Positions 16,844 through 25,113 of a DNA stretch of 64,000 bases are shown here, one piece after another. A model generated the notes under the pieces. The model searched no databases. It was not told the DNA's origin and saw only the letters and a program-made list of their open reading frames with translations. The translations under genes and the position numbers were made by a program. Origin of the DNA: CAZFVY01 sp964522665 (GTDB lineage: Bacteria; Verrucomicrobiota; Verrucomicrobiia; Limisphaerales; CAZFVY01); NCBI GenBank assembly GCA_964522665.1, contig CAZFVY010000004.1, positions 62,001 through 126,000 of the forward strand, given 5' to 3'. Numbering within the stretch: position 1 is the stretch's first letter; the number at the start of each line of letters is the position of its first letter.

Positions 16844-18106
16844 ATGGAAAGTTTGTTGATCAAAGGTGGAATTCCACTCTGCGGCGAAGTAACGATCAGT
16901 GGGGCCAAGAACGCCGTCCTGCCAATCATGGCCGCGACGCTCTTGACGGCCGAGACCTGCGTGATCCATCGCGTGCCCGCGTTGAGCGACGTGACGTTTA
17001 TGGGTCAAATTCTGACTTCGCTCGGCGCGGAGGTGAAATTTGACGGCAACAGCGTGACCGTCCGCGCGGCCCGCATCAAAGGAGTCGGGGATTACGATTT
17101 GATTCGGAAGATGCGCGGTTCGATCTGCATTTTAGGGCCGTTGCTGGGGCGCATGCATACGGCCAAGGTTTCGCTGCCGGGCGGCTGCGTGATCGGCTCC
17201 CGGCCGATCGACCTTCATTTGAAGGGGATGCAGGCATTGGGCGCCAAACTGCGGGTCGCGGGCGGCTATGTTTGCGTCTCGGCGAACAAATTGGTGGGCG
17301 ACGCGTTGTTCCTGGGTGGCCGGGCGGGACCCACGGTGCTCGGCACCGCCAACGTAATGATGGCCGCGGCGTTGGCCGAAGGGATCACGGTCATCGAAAG
17401 CGCGGCGTGTGAGCCGGAAGTAACCGACTTGGCGAACTTCCTGAACGCGATGGGCGCGCGGATCACCGGCGCCGGCAGCCCGACGATTACCATCACCGGC
17501 GTTAAGGAGTTGCACGGCGCGGAATACGAGGTCATTCCCGACCGGATTGAGGCGGCCACCTTCGCCATCGCCGCCGCGGCGACCGATGGCGAAGTCAAGC
17601 TCCTGGGCGCGCGCCCCGAACACATGCACGCCGTGTTGGACAAATTGCGGGAAGCCGGCGTCAAAGTGGAACGCAGCGGCCTGGGACTGACGATCAAGCG
17701 GAAGGGCCGCCTCAAACCGGTTGATATTACGACCCTGCCTTACGCCGGTTTCCCGACCGACGCCCAGGCGCAAATGATGGTCTTGATGACGTTGACCCGA
17801 GGCATCAGCATCATTACCGAGCGGATTTTTGAGTCCCGCTTCATGCACGTCAGTGAATTGGCGCGTTTAGGAGCGGATATTGCGATTGAGGGGCCAAGCG
17901 CCATAGTAAAGGGTGGCCGGGCGTTGAGCGGCGCGCCGGTGATGGCGAGTGATCTGCGGGCGTCGGCGGCGTTGGTGATCGCGGGCATGGTGGCCAGCGG
18001 GAAAACGCTGGTGAAGCGAATTTATCACCTGGATCGCGGTTACGAGAGAATTGATGAAAAACTAAAGCGCTTGGGGGCCCGCATCGAGCGCGTGCCGGAA
18101 ACATGA
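16844..18106 (+). CDS. murA: UDP-N-acetylglucosamine 1-carboxyvinyltransferase
   Basis: MurA transfers enolpyruvate from PEP to UDP-GlcNAc, the first committed step of peptidoglycan synthesis. The 420-residue enzyme has the N-terminal SGAKNAVLPIMAATLL motif, including the conserved K-N pair, and the active-site cysteine at residue 115 within LPGGCVIGSRPIDLHLKGM. The presence of Cys rather than Asp predicts sensitivity to fosfomycin, from general knowledge of the family. The C-terminal LVIAGMVASGKTLVKRIYHLDRGYE segment is also typical. It overlaps the next small gene by an ATGA junction. Confidence 0.97.
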   Translation: MESLLIKGGIPLCGEVTISGAKNAVLPIMAATLLTAETCVIHRVPALSDVTFMGQILTSLGAEVKFDGNSVTVRAARIKGVGDYDLIRKMRGSICILGPLLGRMHTAKVSLPGGCVIGSRPIDLHLKGMQALGAKLRVAGGYVCVSANKLVGDALFLGGRAGPTVLGTANVMMAAALAEGITVIESAACEPEVTDLANFLNAMGARITGAGSPTITITGVKELHGAEYEVIPDRIEAATFAIAAAATDGEVKLLGARPEHMHAVLDKLREAGVKVERSGLGLTIKRKGRLKPVDITTLPYAGFPTDAQAQMMVLMTLTRGISIITERIFESRFMHVSELARLGADIAIEGPSAIVKGGRALSGAPVMASDLRASAALVIAGMVASGKTLVKRIYHLDRGYERIDEKLKRLGARIERVPET

Positions 18107-18501
18107 AATTCATCATCAATGTTGTTCTGCTCATTGCGGCGCTCTACGCGGCCAATTGGGCTTACAATTATTGGGAAGATTTTAAGGCTCATCATCCCAC
18201 CGACGGTGAGCAGGCGAGTCCGGAGCAATCCAAGAATCTGCCGGGCTTGCCGCCCGCGTACGAGGCGTCCCTGGCGGCCGCGAAGGAACATGGGGCGGTG
18301 GGCCTGGCCGAGTGGCTCCGACGCTATCGGTCGGCGGCGGCTGATCCCCGGTTGGCCGAGATCGAGCTGGACTACGTGGTGCTGCTGAACCAGAGCAATC
18401 CCATGGAGGCCCGCCGGATCTTTGCCACGGTGAAGCAACGAACGCCCACGAATTCGCCGATTTACCCGCGCGTCAAGCAGCTTGCCCGCGCGTACGAATA
18501 G
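18103..18501 (+). CDS. Membrane-anchored protein of unknown function
   Basis: The 132-residue product has a single N-terminal hydrophobic segment (MKFIINVVLLIAALYAANWAY) that could be a signal anchor. It is followed by a linker and two or three helices resembling a TPR-like repeat (WLRRYRSAAADPRLAEIELDYVVLLNQSNPMEARRIFATVKQ). I do not recognise a defined family. It starts inside the murA stop codon (ATGA), so the two are translationally coupled and may be functionally linked to envelope synthesis. Confidence 0.7.
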   Translation: MKFIINVVLLIAALYAANWAYNYWEDFKAHHPTDGEQASPEQSKNLPGLPPAYEASLAAAKEHGAVGLAEWLRRYRSAAADPRLAEIELDYVVLLNQSNPMEARRIFATVKQRTPTNSPIYPRVKQLARAYE

Positions 18502-18612
18502 CCCTCTGGCGCAAGGCCAATGCGGCGGACGCGGCGCGGCGATTTTTCGCTGGCGTTTCGATTAGGAGGGGTTAACCTACGAATAACCCAATTAATCAGC
18601 CCAGGATTCGTT

Positions 18613-19101
18613 ATGGACATGACTTTCAACTGTCCCGCCTGCAAGCAGGAACTGGCGGTGGACCCATCGGGCGCCGGTTCGGAGATTCAATGCCCCGCTT
18701 GCGGCGCGGCGATCATTATCCCCCAGGCCCCGGAAGCGCCGGAGGCTCCGCAGGAACATGCCAATCAAGGCTCGATCTCCGCGTCCGCGGCGGCGAAGAT
18801 TGAGCGGCATTTCGCGGTGCCGGTCCACGATCAGCCGGCGGCGGCGTTGATTCAGAAGGCCCGCCCACCGCTTGAGGTCGCGGCCAAGGAGAGCGAGAAG
18901 AAGCTGCGGATCAAGACGATTCGGCATACCGATTGCATCGAGGTCGGTCGCGACCGTTTCGATGAAATGGTGGGAGATATGCTCGCCAAGATAGGCGAAT
19001 CAAATATCGTCGCGATGCACCCGATCACGTACACCCACCTGGACATCGGCTCGCAGAAGCTCTTGACCGACTACGGGTTACTGATCGTCTATCGGGGTTG
19101 A
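18613..19101 (+). CDS. Zinc-ribbon protein of unknown function
   Basis: The 162-residue protein opens with a zinc ribbon (CPACKQEL at residues 6-9 for the first CxxC pair and CPACGAAIIIP for the second), like the FmdB or MJ0042-type modules. A Pro/Ala/Glu-rich linker separates it from a C-terminal domain of about 75 residues (KKLRIKTIRHTDCIEVGRDRFDE to YGLLIVYRG) whose pattern I do not recognise. ATG 18613 gives MDMTFNCPAC; an upstream in-frame ATG at 18520 is much less likely. A zinc-ribbon head with a globular tail often binds nucleic acid or protein, but no function can be assigned. Confidence 0.7.
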   Translation: MDMTFNCPACKQELAVDPSGAGSEIQCPACGAAIIIPQAPEAPEAPQEHANQGSISASAAAKIERHFAVPVHDQPAAALIQKARPPLEVAAKESEKKLRIKTIRHTDCIEVGRDRFDEMVGDMLAKIGESNIVAMHPITYTHLDIGSQKLLTDYGLLIVYRG

Positions 19102-19121
19102 ACGCGGGCCACCGACCAAGC

Positions 19122-19144
19122 ATCCCGGGCCGCGCGTCCGGGAT
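19122..19144. terminator. Hairpin between convergent genes, candidate bidirectional terminator
   Basis: A 7-bp GC-rich stem (19122-19128 with 19138-19144, 9-base loop) sits between the stop codons of the plus-strand zinc-ribbon gene and minus-strand rpsT. The T-runs on both sides are short (three bases on the plus strand), so its strength is uncertain. Confidence 0.4.
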
Positions 19145-19157
19145 TTCCGAGGAACGG

Positions 19158-19421
19158 TTACTTAATCCCGTTGAGGCGGACCGCCAGGCGGGATTTCTTG
19201 CGCGAGGCCGCGGAACGGTGAACGACGCCCGTTTTCGCCGCCTTGTCGAAGGCCGAACTCACATCGCGGAACGCTTTCGTAGCGTCCTCTTTCTTATTCC
19301 CCGCCACGAGGGCGAGGTACTTCTTTTCCAACGTATTCAGCTTCGTCTTGACGCTGGAGTTGTGGAGATTCTTGCGCGCGCTGTTGCGTGAGCGGCGTTC
19401 GGCGGACTTCGTATTCGGCAT
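19158..19421 (-). CDS. rpsT: 30S ribosomal protein S20
   Basis: S20 is a primary 16S rRNA-binding protein of the small subunit. The 87-residue lysine- and arginine-rich helical protein starts MPNTKSAERRSRNSARKN and ends with the conserved VHRSAASRKKSRLAVRLN segment. ATG 19421 is the conserved start; upstream in-frame residues are not part of the family. It is monocistronic in appearance, with a candidate promoter at 19452-19479 and a hairpin beyond its stop codon. The next upstream gene on the same strand is cysS, 115 bases away. Confidence 0.96.
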   Translation of the reverse strand: MPNTKSAERRSRNSARKNLHNSSVKTKLNTLEKKYLALVAGNKKEDATKAFRDVSSAFDKAAKTGVVHRSAASRKKSRLAVRLNGIK

Positions 19422-19451
19422 AAAATTGCTATTTTGACTTAAGCGGGCCAA

Positions 19452-19479
19452 ACGGTAGCTAAACCCCGGAGCTTGTCAA
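19452..19479 (-). promoter_or_regulatory. Candidate promoter for rpsT
   Basis: On the minus strand a perfect TTGACA (19479-19474) is followed after 16 bases by TACCGT (19457-19452), about 30 bases upstream of the rpsT ATG. The -10 is weak (three of six matches). The layout resembles that before rpmE, where TTGTCA and a weak -10 are also 16 bases apart. Confidence 0.4.
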
Positions 19480-19536
19480 TGGCTACTTGGCGGCCTTTTT
19501 TGGCCGCGCCGGGTTCAAGCTGTCTGAAGCAGCCCA

Positions 19537-20952
19537 TTAGACGCGTTTAAGCCGGCCGCCCGCGGGGGTATCCTCGATGGCCCAGCCCAGGGCTTTAAGT
19601 TGCGCCCGAATCTCGTCGGAACGCCGGTAATTCCTGCCCCGCCGCGCCGCCTCTCGCTCTTGTAGCAGCGCTTCCACGTCGGACGGAATCTCGGCTTTTG
19701 TTTCCGCCCCGACGCCAAGGATCATGTCAATTTGGCGCCAAGCGGCCAACCCGGCGGCGGCTTGCGGCGCGGGCATTTGGCCGCCCGCGAGGAGCCGATT
19801 GCAGTCTCGGACCCATTCAAAAACCGCGCCCCAAGCCGCCGAGACGTTCAGGTCGTCGTCCAGCGCCGCGGTGACCTTCGTCAGCAATTCGGGGTCCGCC
19901 ACCCCAGCGGCGCCGGCCGCCGCGCTGGCCAGTTTATGCAAACATTCGTCCAGCCGGCTCAACGCTGCCCGCGCGTCCTGAACCCCTTTGAGCGTGAAGT
20001 TGAACGATTCGCGATAGTGGGCGGAAAGCAACAGGTAACGAATCTCGCGGCCGGCGTAGCCTTTGGCCAGCAGGTCGCGCAGCGTAAAATAGTTACCCAG
20101 CGATTTGCTCATCTTCCGGCCTTCGACCAGCAGATGGGCGCCGTGGAGCCAGTATTTGACGAAGCGGTGGCCGTGCGTTTGGAGGCCGGCTCCTTCGCTC
20201 TGCGCGATCTCGTCCTCGTGATGGGGAAACGCCAAGTCTTCGCCGCCCAAATGGAGGTCGAAACTTGGCGTGAGCAACTTCATGCTCATCGCGCTGCATT
20301 CGATGTGCCAGCCCGGCCGTCCCTCGCCCCAGGGGCTGGCCCAAAAGACGGCGCCATCCTCGGGCGTCCGCGCCTTCCAAAGGGCGAAATCCACGATCGA
20401 TTCCTTGGCGTATTCGTCGTGGCTGGTGCGTTCACCCGGCCGCAGTTCGTCGAGGTTCAATTTAACCAACTGGCCATACTCGTGTCCCGATTGGCGGTAC
20501 TTTTCGATGCTAAAGTAGATCGAGCCGTCCGGCGTCTGGTAGGCAAGACCGTGGGCCATCAACTGGCCGATCAACGTCACGATTTCCGCGATGTGCTCCG
20601 TTGCCCGCGGCAATTCATGGGGCCGCCGGCAGCCGAGCCGGTCAAAGTCTTCCAGGAACGCGGTTTCGTACGTCGCGGTGTATTGGCGCAGGGGAATCTT
20701 GGCCGCGTGGACGCGGGCGATGATCTTGTCCTCGACGTCCGTGATATTCATCACGTGCCGAACCGCGAACCCTTTGAATTCCAGGTAGCGCCGCGTCAAA
20801 TCGGTGAACACGAACGTGCGGAAGTTGCCGATGTGCGCGTAGTCGTGGACCGTCGGACCGCAGCAGTACATGCCCACCTTTTTCCCCTGCGGGTCCAGCG
20901 GTACAAACTCCTGCGTGGACCGCGTCAGCGTGTTAAAGAATTTCAAGGCCAT
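19537..20952 (-). CDS. cysS: Cysteinyl-tRNA synthetase
   Basis: CysS charges tRNA-Cys with cysteine. The 471-residue class I synthetase has its HIGH-type motif HIGN at residues 40-43, the zinc-site cysteine just before GPTVHDYAH, the second zinc region GWHIECSAMS and GEDLAFPHHEDEIAQSE, and the KMSKS loop at residues 280-284. The C-terminal helical anticodon-binding part includes ALLQEREAARRGRNYRRSDEIR, a CysS hallmark. ATG 20952 gives MALKFFNTLTR; the longer open frame toward 21222 is unsupported. It diverges from the beta-CASP nuclease gene across about 270 bases that include a short tandem repeat (GAGCCAATTC twice at 21170-21189) and no other gene. Confidence 0.97.
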   Translation of the reverse strand: MALKFFNTLTRSTQEFVPLDPQGKKVGMYCCGPTVHDYAHIGNFRTFVFTDLTRRYLEFKGFAVRHVMNITDVEDKIIARVHAAKIPLRQYTATYETAFLEDFDRLGCRRPHELPRATEHIAEIVTLIGQLMAHGLAYQTPDGSIYFSIEKYRQSGHEYGQLVKLNLDELRPGERTSHDEYAKESIVDFALWKARTPEDGAVFWASPWGEGRPGWHIECSAMSMKLLTPSFDLHLGGEDLAFPHHEDEIAQSEGAGLQTHGHRFVKYWLHGAHLLVEGRKMSKSLGNYFTLRDLLAKGYAGREIRYLLLSAHYRESFNFTLKGVQDARAALSRLDECLHKLASAAAGAAGVADPELLTKVTAALDDDLNVSAAWGAVFEWVRDCNRLLAGGQMPAPQAAAGLAAWRQIDMILGVGAETKAEIPSDVEALLQEREAARRGRNYRRSDEIRAQLKALGWAIEDTPAGGRLKRV

Positions 20953-21220
20953 GATGGCTAAAAATGCCTCGCCAGCGTAGTGACGCGCGCCGGAAAGAAA
21001 AGGGCAAAGTCGAACCGCGAGGCGAACTGGCCGGTGTCGTTTTTCGATCCGGCGCAGGGGAGTCGGTGACGCTCGCGAACGCCGAAACGCGAGCTGCGAC
21101 CGCGAGCGAGTCGGCGTCCGCCCGAGCCTGATCGCAAAGCTGGGACCCAGCGGGCGATCCGAGCCAATTCGAGCCAATTCGAGTTGGAGAATCGGCGGGC
21201 GTCTGGCATCGTCGGCGGGC

Positions 21221-22615
21221 ATGCAAATTCAGTTTCTGGGAGCGACGCGCACGACGACCGGTTCCATGTACTTGCTGGAACTGAACCGGCGGCGGGTGTT
21301 GCTCGAGTGCGGGCTTTTCCAGGGTCGGCGTGAGGAGTCGATCGAGCGCAACCGGACGTTTCCGTTTGATCCCCGGCAGGTGGACGCGGTGGTCCTGAGC
21401 CATGCGCATATCGATCATTGCGGCAATCTGCCCAACCTCTGCCGGCAGGGATTTCAGGGGAGCATCTATTGCACGTTTGCCACGCGTGACCTCGCCTCGA
21501 TCATGCTGGAGGACTCCGCGGAGATTCAACGCTGCGACGCCGAATATGTCTCCAAGCAACGGGCCAAGCATCACCTGCCGCCGGTCGAACCGCTCTACTC
21601 CGCCACCGACGCCGAGAAGGCGCTGCGCCAGTTTGTCGCCGTGGGCTACGACCGCCCGGTATTCGTCTCGGACGGCTGCCAAGTCACGTTTCGCGACGCG
21701 GGCCATATTCTGGGGTCAGCCCAGGTCGTGCTGGATATCAACGAGGGTGGCCGACGTTTCCGTTATCTTTTCAGCGGCGACGTCGGCCGTGGGGGTGACG
21801 AAATCCTGCGGGACCCGCAACCGGTCGCCGACGTCGATTTCCTGCAAGTCGAGAGCACGTACGGCGGGCGCGAACATGCCGCCAAAATGGGCGCGGACGC
21901 GGAGGTGGGGCAGCTGGTGAACGAAACCGTCGCCAAAGAAGGCAAGCTGATCATCCCCGCGTTCTCGGTGGGGCGAACCCAGGAGATCGTTTACACGCTG
22001 CACCAATTAACGCTGGCCGGGACGATTCCGAAACTTCCGATCTACGTGGACAGTCCGCTGAGCGTGAACGCCACGGAGGTGTACCGCCTGCACCCGGAAT
22101 GCTTCAATGACGCCATCTACCGATTCCTGCGCGACCGGGCGAATCCGTTCGGGATGGATAATCTGACGTACATCCGCGAGCAATCGCAGTCGATGAAGTT
22201 GAACGACCTGAAGGGCGCGGCCATCATTATCAGCGCTTCCGGCATGTGCGAAGCGGGACGGATTCGCCACCATTTAAAAAACCATATTGGTGATCCGTGC
22301 AATTTGATCCTCTTCATCGGTTATTGCGCGGCGCACACGCTGGGCGCGCAAATCCTGGCGGGCTATCCCAAGGTCAATATTTTTGGGGAGCCGCATCTCG
22401 TGCGCGCGCGGGTGGCGTCGATCGAGTCCTTTTCGGGCCACGCCGATAAGCATGAATTGAAACGCTACGTCGAGGGCATTTCCGGCCGGCTTCAGAAAAT
22501 CTTTGTGGTGCACGGCGAAGAATCGCAGGCGCTGGCGTTCGGCGAGACGCTTCGGACGATGAAGCCGGACGCCGAGGTCGTGGTTCCGGAGTACCGCCAG
22601 TCCGCGGTGGTCTAG
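21221..22615 (+). CDS. Metallo-beta-lactamase/beta-CASP ribonuclease (RMMBL domain)
   Basis: The 464-residue protein has the metallo-beta-lactamase motif HAHIDH at residues 61-66, which binds two zinc ions, plus downstream FRDAGHILGSAQV and the beta-CASP markers IISASGMCEAGRIRHHLKN. The C-terminal ESFSGHADKHEL is the RMMBL motif. This is the bacterial/archaeal CPSF73-like group of RNA-processing exo- or endonucleases. The RNA target is unknown. It is divergent from cysS and ends before a convergent hairpin shared with the Gfo/Idh/MocA gene. Confidence 0.9.
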   Translation: MQIQFLGATRTTTGSMYLLELNRRRVLLECGLFQGRREESIERNRTFPFDPRQVDAVVLSHAHIDHCGNLPNLCRQGFQGSIYCTFATRDLASIMLEDSAEIQRCDAEYVSKQRAKHHLPPVEPLYSATDAEKALRQFVAVGYDRPVFVSDGCQVTFRDAGHILGSAQVVLDINEGGRRFRYLFSGDVGRGGDEILRDPQPVADVDFLQVESTYGGREHAAKMGADAEVGQLVNETVAKEGKLIIPAFSVGRTQEIVYTLHQLTLAGTIPKLPIYVDSPLSVNATEVYRLHPECFNDAIYRFLRDRANPFGMDNLTYIREQSQSMKLNDLKGAAIIISASGMCEAGRIRHHLKNHIGDPCNLILFIGYCAAHTLGAQILAGYPKVNIFGEPHLVRARVASIESFSGHADKHELKRYVEGISGRLQKIFVVHGEESQALAFGETLRTMKPDAEVVVPEYRQSAVV

Positions 22616-22649
22616 TTTTTGCGCCGGCCGCAAATCTGGGCAAAAGAAC

Positions 22650-22681
22650 ACGCCGAGCAATCCCTCGGGATCACTCGGCGT
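22650..22681. terminator. Convergent hairpin terminator
   Basis: An 8-bp GC-rich outer stem (22650-22657 with 22674-22681) encloses a second short palindrome around 22660-22671, between the stops of the plus-strand nuclease gene and the minus-strand oxidoreductase gene. T-runs are short (three on the plus strand; four T interrupted by C on the minus), so it is probably a bidirectional terminator of moderate strength. Confidence 0.5.
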
Positions 22682-22715
22682 TTGAAAGACGATTGGCGGG
22701 CAGGGCGTCCGCCGC

Positions 22716-24104
22716 TTAGACGTGCTCCCAGGGCGCCCGGTAGGGACGGTCCATGAACTTTGAAGCGGTGGCGTCGCCGACGATCACCTCTTTCTGCACG
22801 TCCCACTGCAATTTGCGCCCTTTGCGCAACGTCCAGCCCTTCTCATCGTTCGGGCCGTCGATGGGCGTGGCGTCACCCGCGAGCATGGAAATCAAGCCGA
22901 GGTGGCCGGGAATCGCGGAATGATGCGCGGTTTCGACCGGCGCGATCGCCGGTTGGCGGGACCGGACGCAATCGAGGAAATTGCGCCAATGGTTCGCGGA
23001 CTCGTAGAGCTTCACCTTCCGCAGGTCCTCCGGCAGATTGTCGCCGCTGCGGCGCCAGTCTGCGTTCGAGGCGTCAAAGCCGCCGCGATCGACGCGGACA
23101 AAGCCGCCGCTGCCGATCCACTTCGTGCCGCTCTTAATATCGGGGTGGCCGCCCGCGATGGTCATGGTGATGTCATCTGGGTATTTCAGCGTAATGCGGT
23201 ATTTAGTGCAGGTGTTCCACGGCCGCTCGGCGGGCGGGAACTCGCCTTCCCCGACGATTTCGTACGGGCCGTTGAGGTCGAAGCCCAATCCCCAATGGGC
23301 GATATCGCAATGGTGACCGATCCAATCGAGCAGTTGGCCGCCGCCGATGTTGTAGTTCCAGCGCCAATTCTTGTGGACCCGGCCTTCGATGTACGGCTCC
23401 ATTTTGGCGGGGCCGATCCAGAACGCGTAATCCAATTCCGCGGGCGGTTCCGAAACTTGCAGCTTGTCTTTGGTGCCCGCGAAATCGTTGTGGCCCGCCG
23501 GGAGACCGACTTCGACATGGTGAACTTTGCCGATCAGGCCGTTGCGCACGATTTCGGCGCCTTTGTGGAAATTAGCGACCGAGCGCTGCCAGGAACCGGT
23601 TTGCCAGATGCGGCCATTGGCCTGGACCGCTTTGACGATGGCTTGCTGTTCCGCGATGGTGCGGGCGAGCGGCTTCTCGCCGTAGATGTCCTTCTTCTGC
23701 CGCGCGGCTTCGATGGCGACCAGCGCGTGCCAGTTGTCCGGCACCGCGAGCATGACGGCGTCGATGTCAGTGCGCGCGAACATCTCGCGATAATCATGAT
23801 AAGTTTTGCAATCCTGATTGTCGTAACGTTTGTTAATCGTGTCGGCGGCCTGCTTGAGATGTTTCTTGTCCAGGTCGCACGCGGCGACCACCTGGCAATC
23901 TTTTTGACCGAGGAACTCATTGGTGTTGCCCGGTCCTTGCATGCCCCAGCCGACGACGCCCATGACGATGCGTTCCGAGGGTGGGATAGCTCCGTCCCGC
24001 CCGAGCGCGCTCGACGGGATAATGGTTGGCGCCGCGATCGCTGCGCCCGCGGCGGCGATAAAACGACGGCGAGAGATACCCGAACTGTTGGCGGTGGATT
24101 TCAT
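22716..24104 (-). CDS. Tat-exported Gfo/Idh/MocA family oxidoreductase
   Basis: The 462-residue product starts with a twin-arginine signal (SRRRFIAAAGAAIAAPTII), predicting export with bound cofactor. The N-terminal NAD(P)-binding domain has VMGVVGWGMQGPGN, and EKP appears in IYGEKPLARTIAEQQ, as usual for the Gfo/Idh/MocA family. The C-terminal substrate domain contains GGGQLLDWIGHHCDIAHWGL, a typical active-site histidine segment in this subfamily. These secreted oxidoreductases are abundant in Planctomycetes and Verrucomicrobia and probably act on sugars or cyclitols. The start is ATG 24104; the open frame continues upstream only as the antisense of tatD. Confidence 0.9.
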   Translation of the reverse strand: MKSTANSSGISRRRFIAAAGAAIAAPTIIPSSALGRDGAIPPSERIVMGVVGWGMQGPGNTNEFLGQKDCQVVAACDLDKKHLKQAADTINKRYDNQDCKTYHDYREMFARTDIDAVMLAVPDNWHALVAIEAARQKKDIYGEKPLARTIAEQQAIVKAVQANGRIWQTGSWQRSVANFHKGAEIVRNGLIGKVHHVEVGLPAGHNDFAGTKDKLQVSEPPAELDYAFWIGPAKMEPYIEGRVHKNWRWNYNIGGGQLLDWIGHHCDIAHWGLGFDLNGPYEIVGEGEFPPAERPWNTCTKYRITLKYPDDITMTIAGGHPDIKSGTKWIGSGGFVRVDRGGFDASNADWRRSGDNLPEDLRKVKLYESANHWRNFLDCVRSRQPAIAPVETAHHSAIPGHLGLISMLAGDATPIDGPNDEKGWTLRKGRKLQWDVQKEVIVGDATASKFMDRPYRAPWEHV

Positions 24105-24266
24105 AGATGCTTCACCATAGCCAAGGAGCCAAATTGCTTCCAGAAAAAAATCGACACCGCCCGGATGGCCGGATGGCGCTCGCGATCCAGTGATGGTTCC
24201 ACTTGAAAACCCCGCGTGGTCGCCGCATGATGCCGACTGACGCCGAACGGCCACGTCACGACGCGA

Positions 24267-25076
24267 ATGCCAACATTTTACGATACGCACGCTCATCTCG
24301 ACTATCCGGACTTTCAATCGGATCTGCCGCAAACGCTCGAACGGGCTGGAGTCCAGGAGATTACGCGGATTATTACGATTGGAACGGACGCGGAGAGCAG
24401 CCGGCGGGCGGTCCGCCTGGCGGAGCAGCATCCGTCGGTCTTCGCCGTGGTGGGCTGGCATCCGTGCCACGCGGAGGAAGCTCCGGCCGACCTGCTGCCC
24501 GTCTTTCGTGAATTGGCGGCGCATCCGAAAGTGGTCGGCATCGGTGAAACCGGATTGGACTATCATCACCTGCCCAGCGAGAAAGAGGGCTTCACCGCGG
24601 CGGACGATGAGAACTACAAACGCAAGCAGCGCGAGGTGTTTCGACAACAACTTGAATTGGCGGCCGAACTGGGCCTCAACGTCGTGGTGCATCAGCGTAA
24701 CGCGATTGACGATGCGATTTCTGAAATGAGGAATTATGTTGGGAGGGTGCGGGGTGTGTTCCACTGCTTTGTTGATGACGCCGCGACCTGTGAGAGAGTT
24801 TTGGCGATCGGGTCGTTGGTAAGCTTCACCGGGATCGTGACGTTCAAGAGCGCGAAGTCGGTGCGGGAGACGGTGGCGGCCACGCCGCTCGACAAACTCA
24901 TGCTGGAAACCGATTGCCCCTACCTGGCGCCGGCGCCGCATCGCGGCAAGCGTTGCGAGCCGGCGTATGTCCGGCTCATCGCGGAGGCCGTGGCGGCGGC
25001 CAAAGGCTGCCGCCTGGAGGAATTGAGCAAAGCCACCTGTCGCACGGCGGACGGCTTTTTTCGGAAAATGAAGTGA
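24267..25076 (+). CDS. tatD: TatD family metal-dependent deoxyribonuclease
   Basis: The 269-residue TIM-barrel hydrolase carries the family metal ligands: DTHAHLDYPDF at the N-terminus, GWHPCHAEE, the glutamate in GIGETGLDYH, the histidines in VVVHQRNA and GVFHCFVDD, and LETDCPYLAP, ending in CRTADGFF. Related TatD proteins are magnesium-dependent 3'-5' DNases. The position between a divergent oxidoreductase gene and a sensor kinase gives no functional clue. The next gene starts 37 bases downstream on the same strand. Confidence 0.93.
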   Translation: MPTFYDTHAHLDYPDFQSDLPQTLERAGVQEITRIITIGTDAESSRRAVRLAEQHPSVFAVVGWHPCHAEEAPADLLPVFRELAAHPKVVGIGETGLDYHHLPSEKEGFTAADDENYKRKQREVFRQQLELAAELGLNVVVHQRNAIDDAISEMRNYVGRVRGVFHCFVDDAATCERVLAIGSLVSFTGIVTFKSAKSVRETVAATPLDKLMLETDCPYLAPAPHRGKRCEPAYVRLIAEAVAAAKGCRLEELSKATCRTADGFFRKMK

Positions 25077-25113
25077 CGACCCGTCAGTCCGGGCCGGCGA
25101 TGGCTCGCGTTGA

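Noticed and set aside
21170..21189. Tandem GAGCCAATTC repeat upstream of cysS
   Set aside because: Only two copies; too short to call a regulatory array or a CRISPR-like feature.
20953..21222. N-terminal extension of cysS by 90 residues
   Set aside because: The family start MALKFFNTLTR lies at 20952 and the extension is Arg/Pro/Ser-rich, typical of non-coding sequence in this genome.
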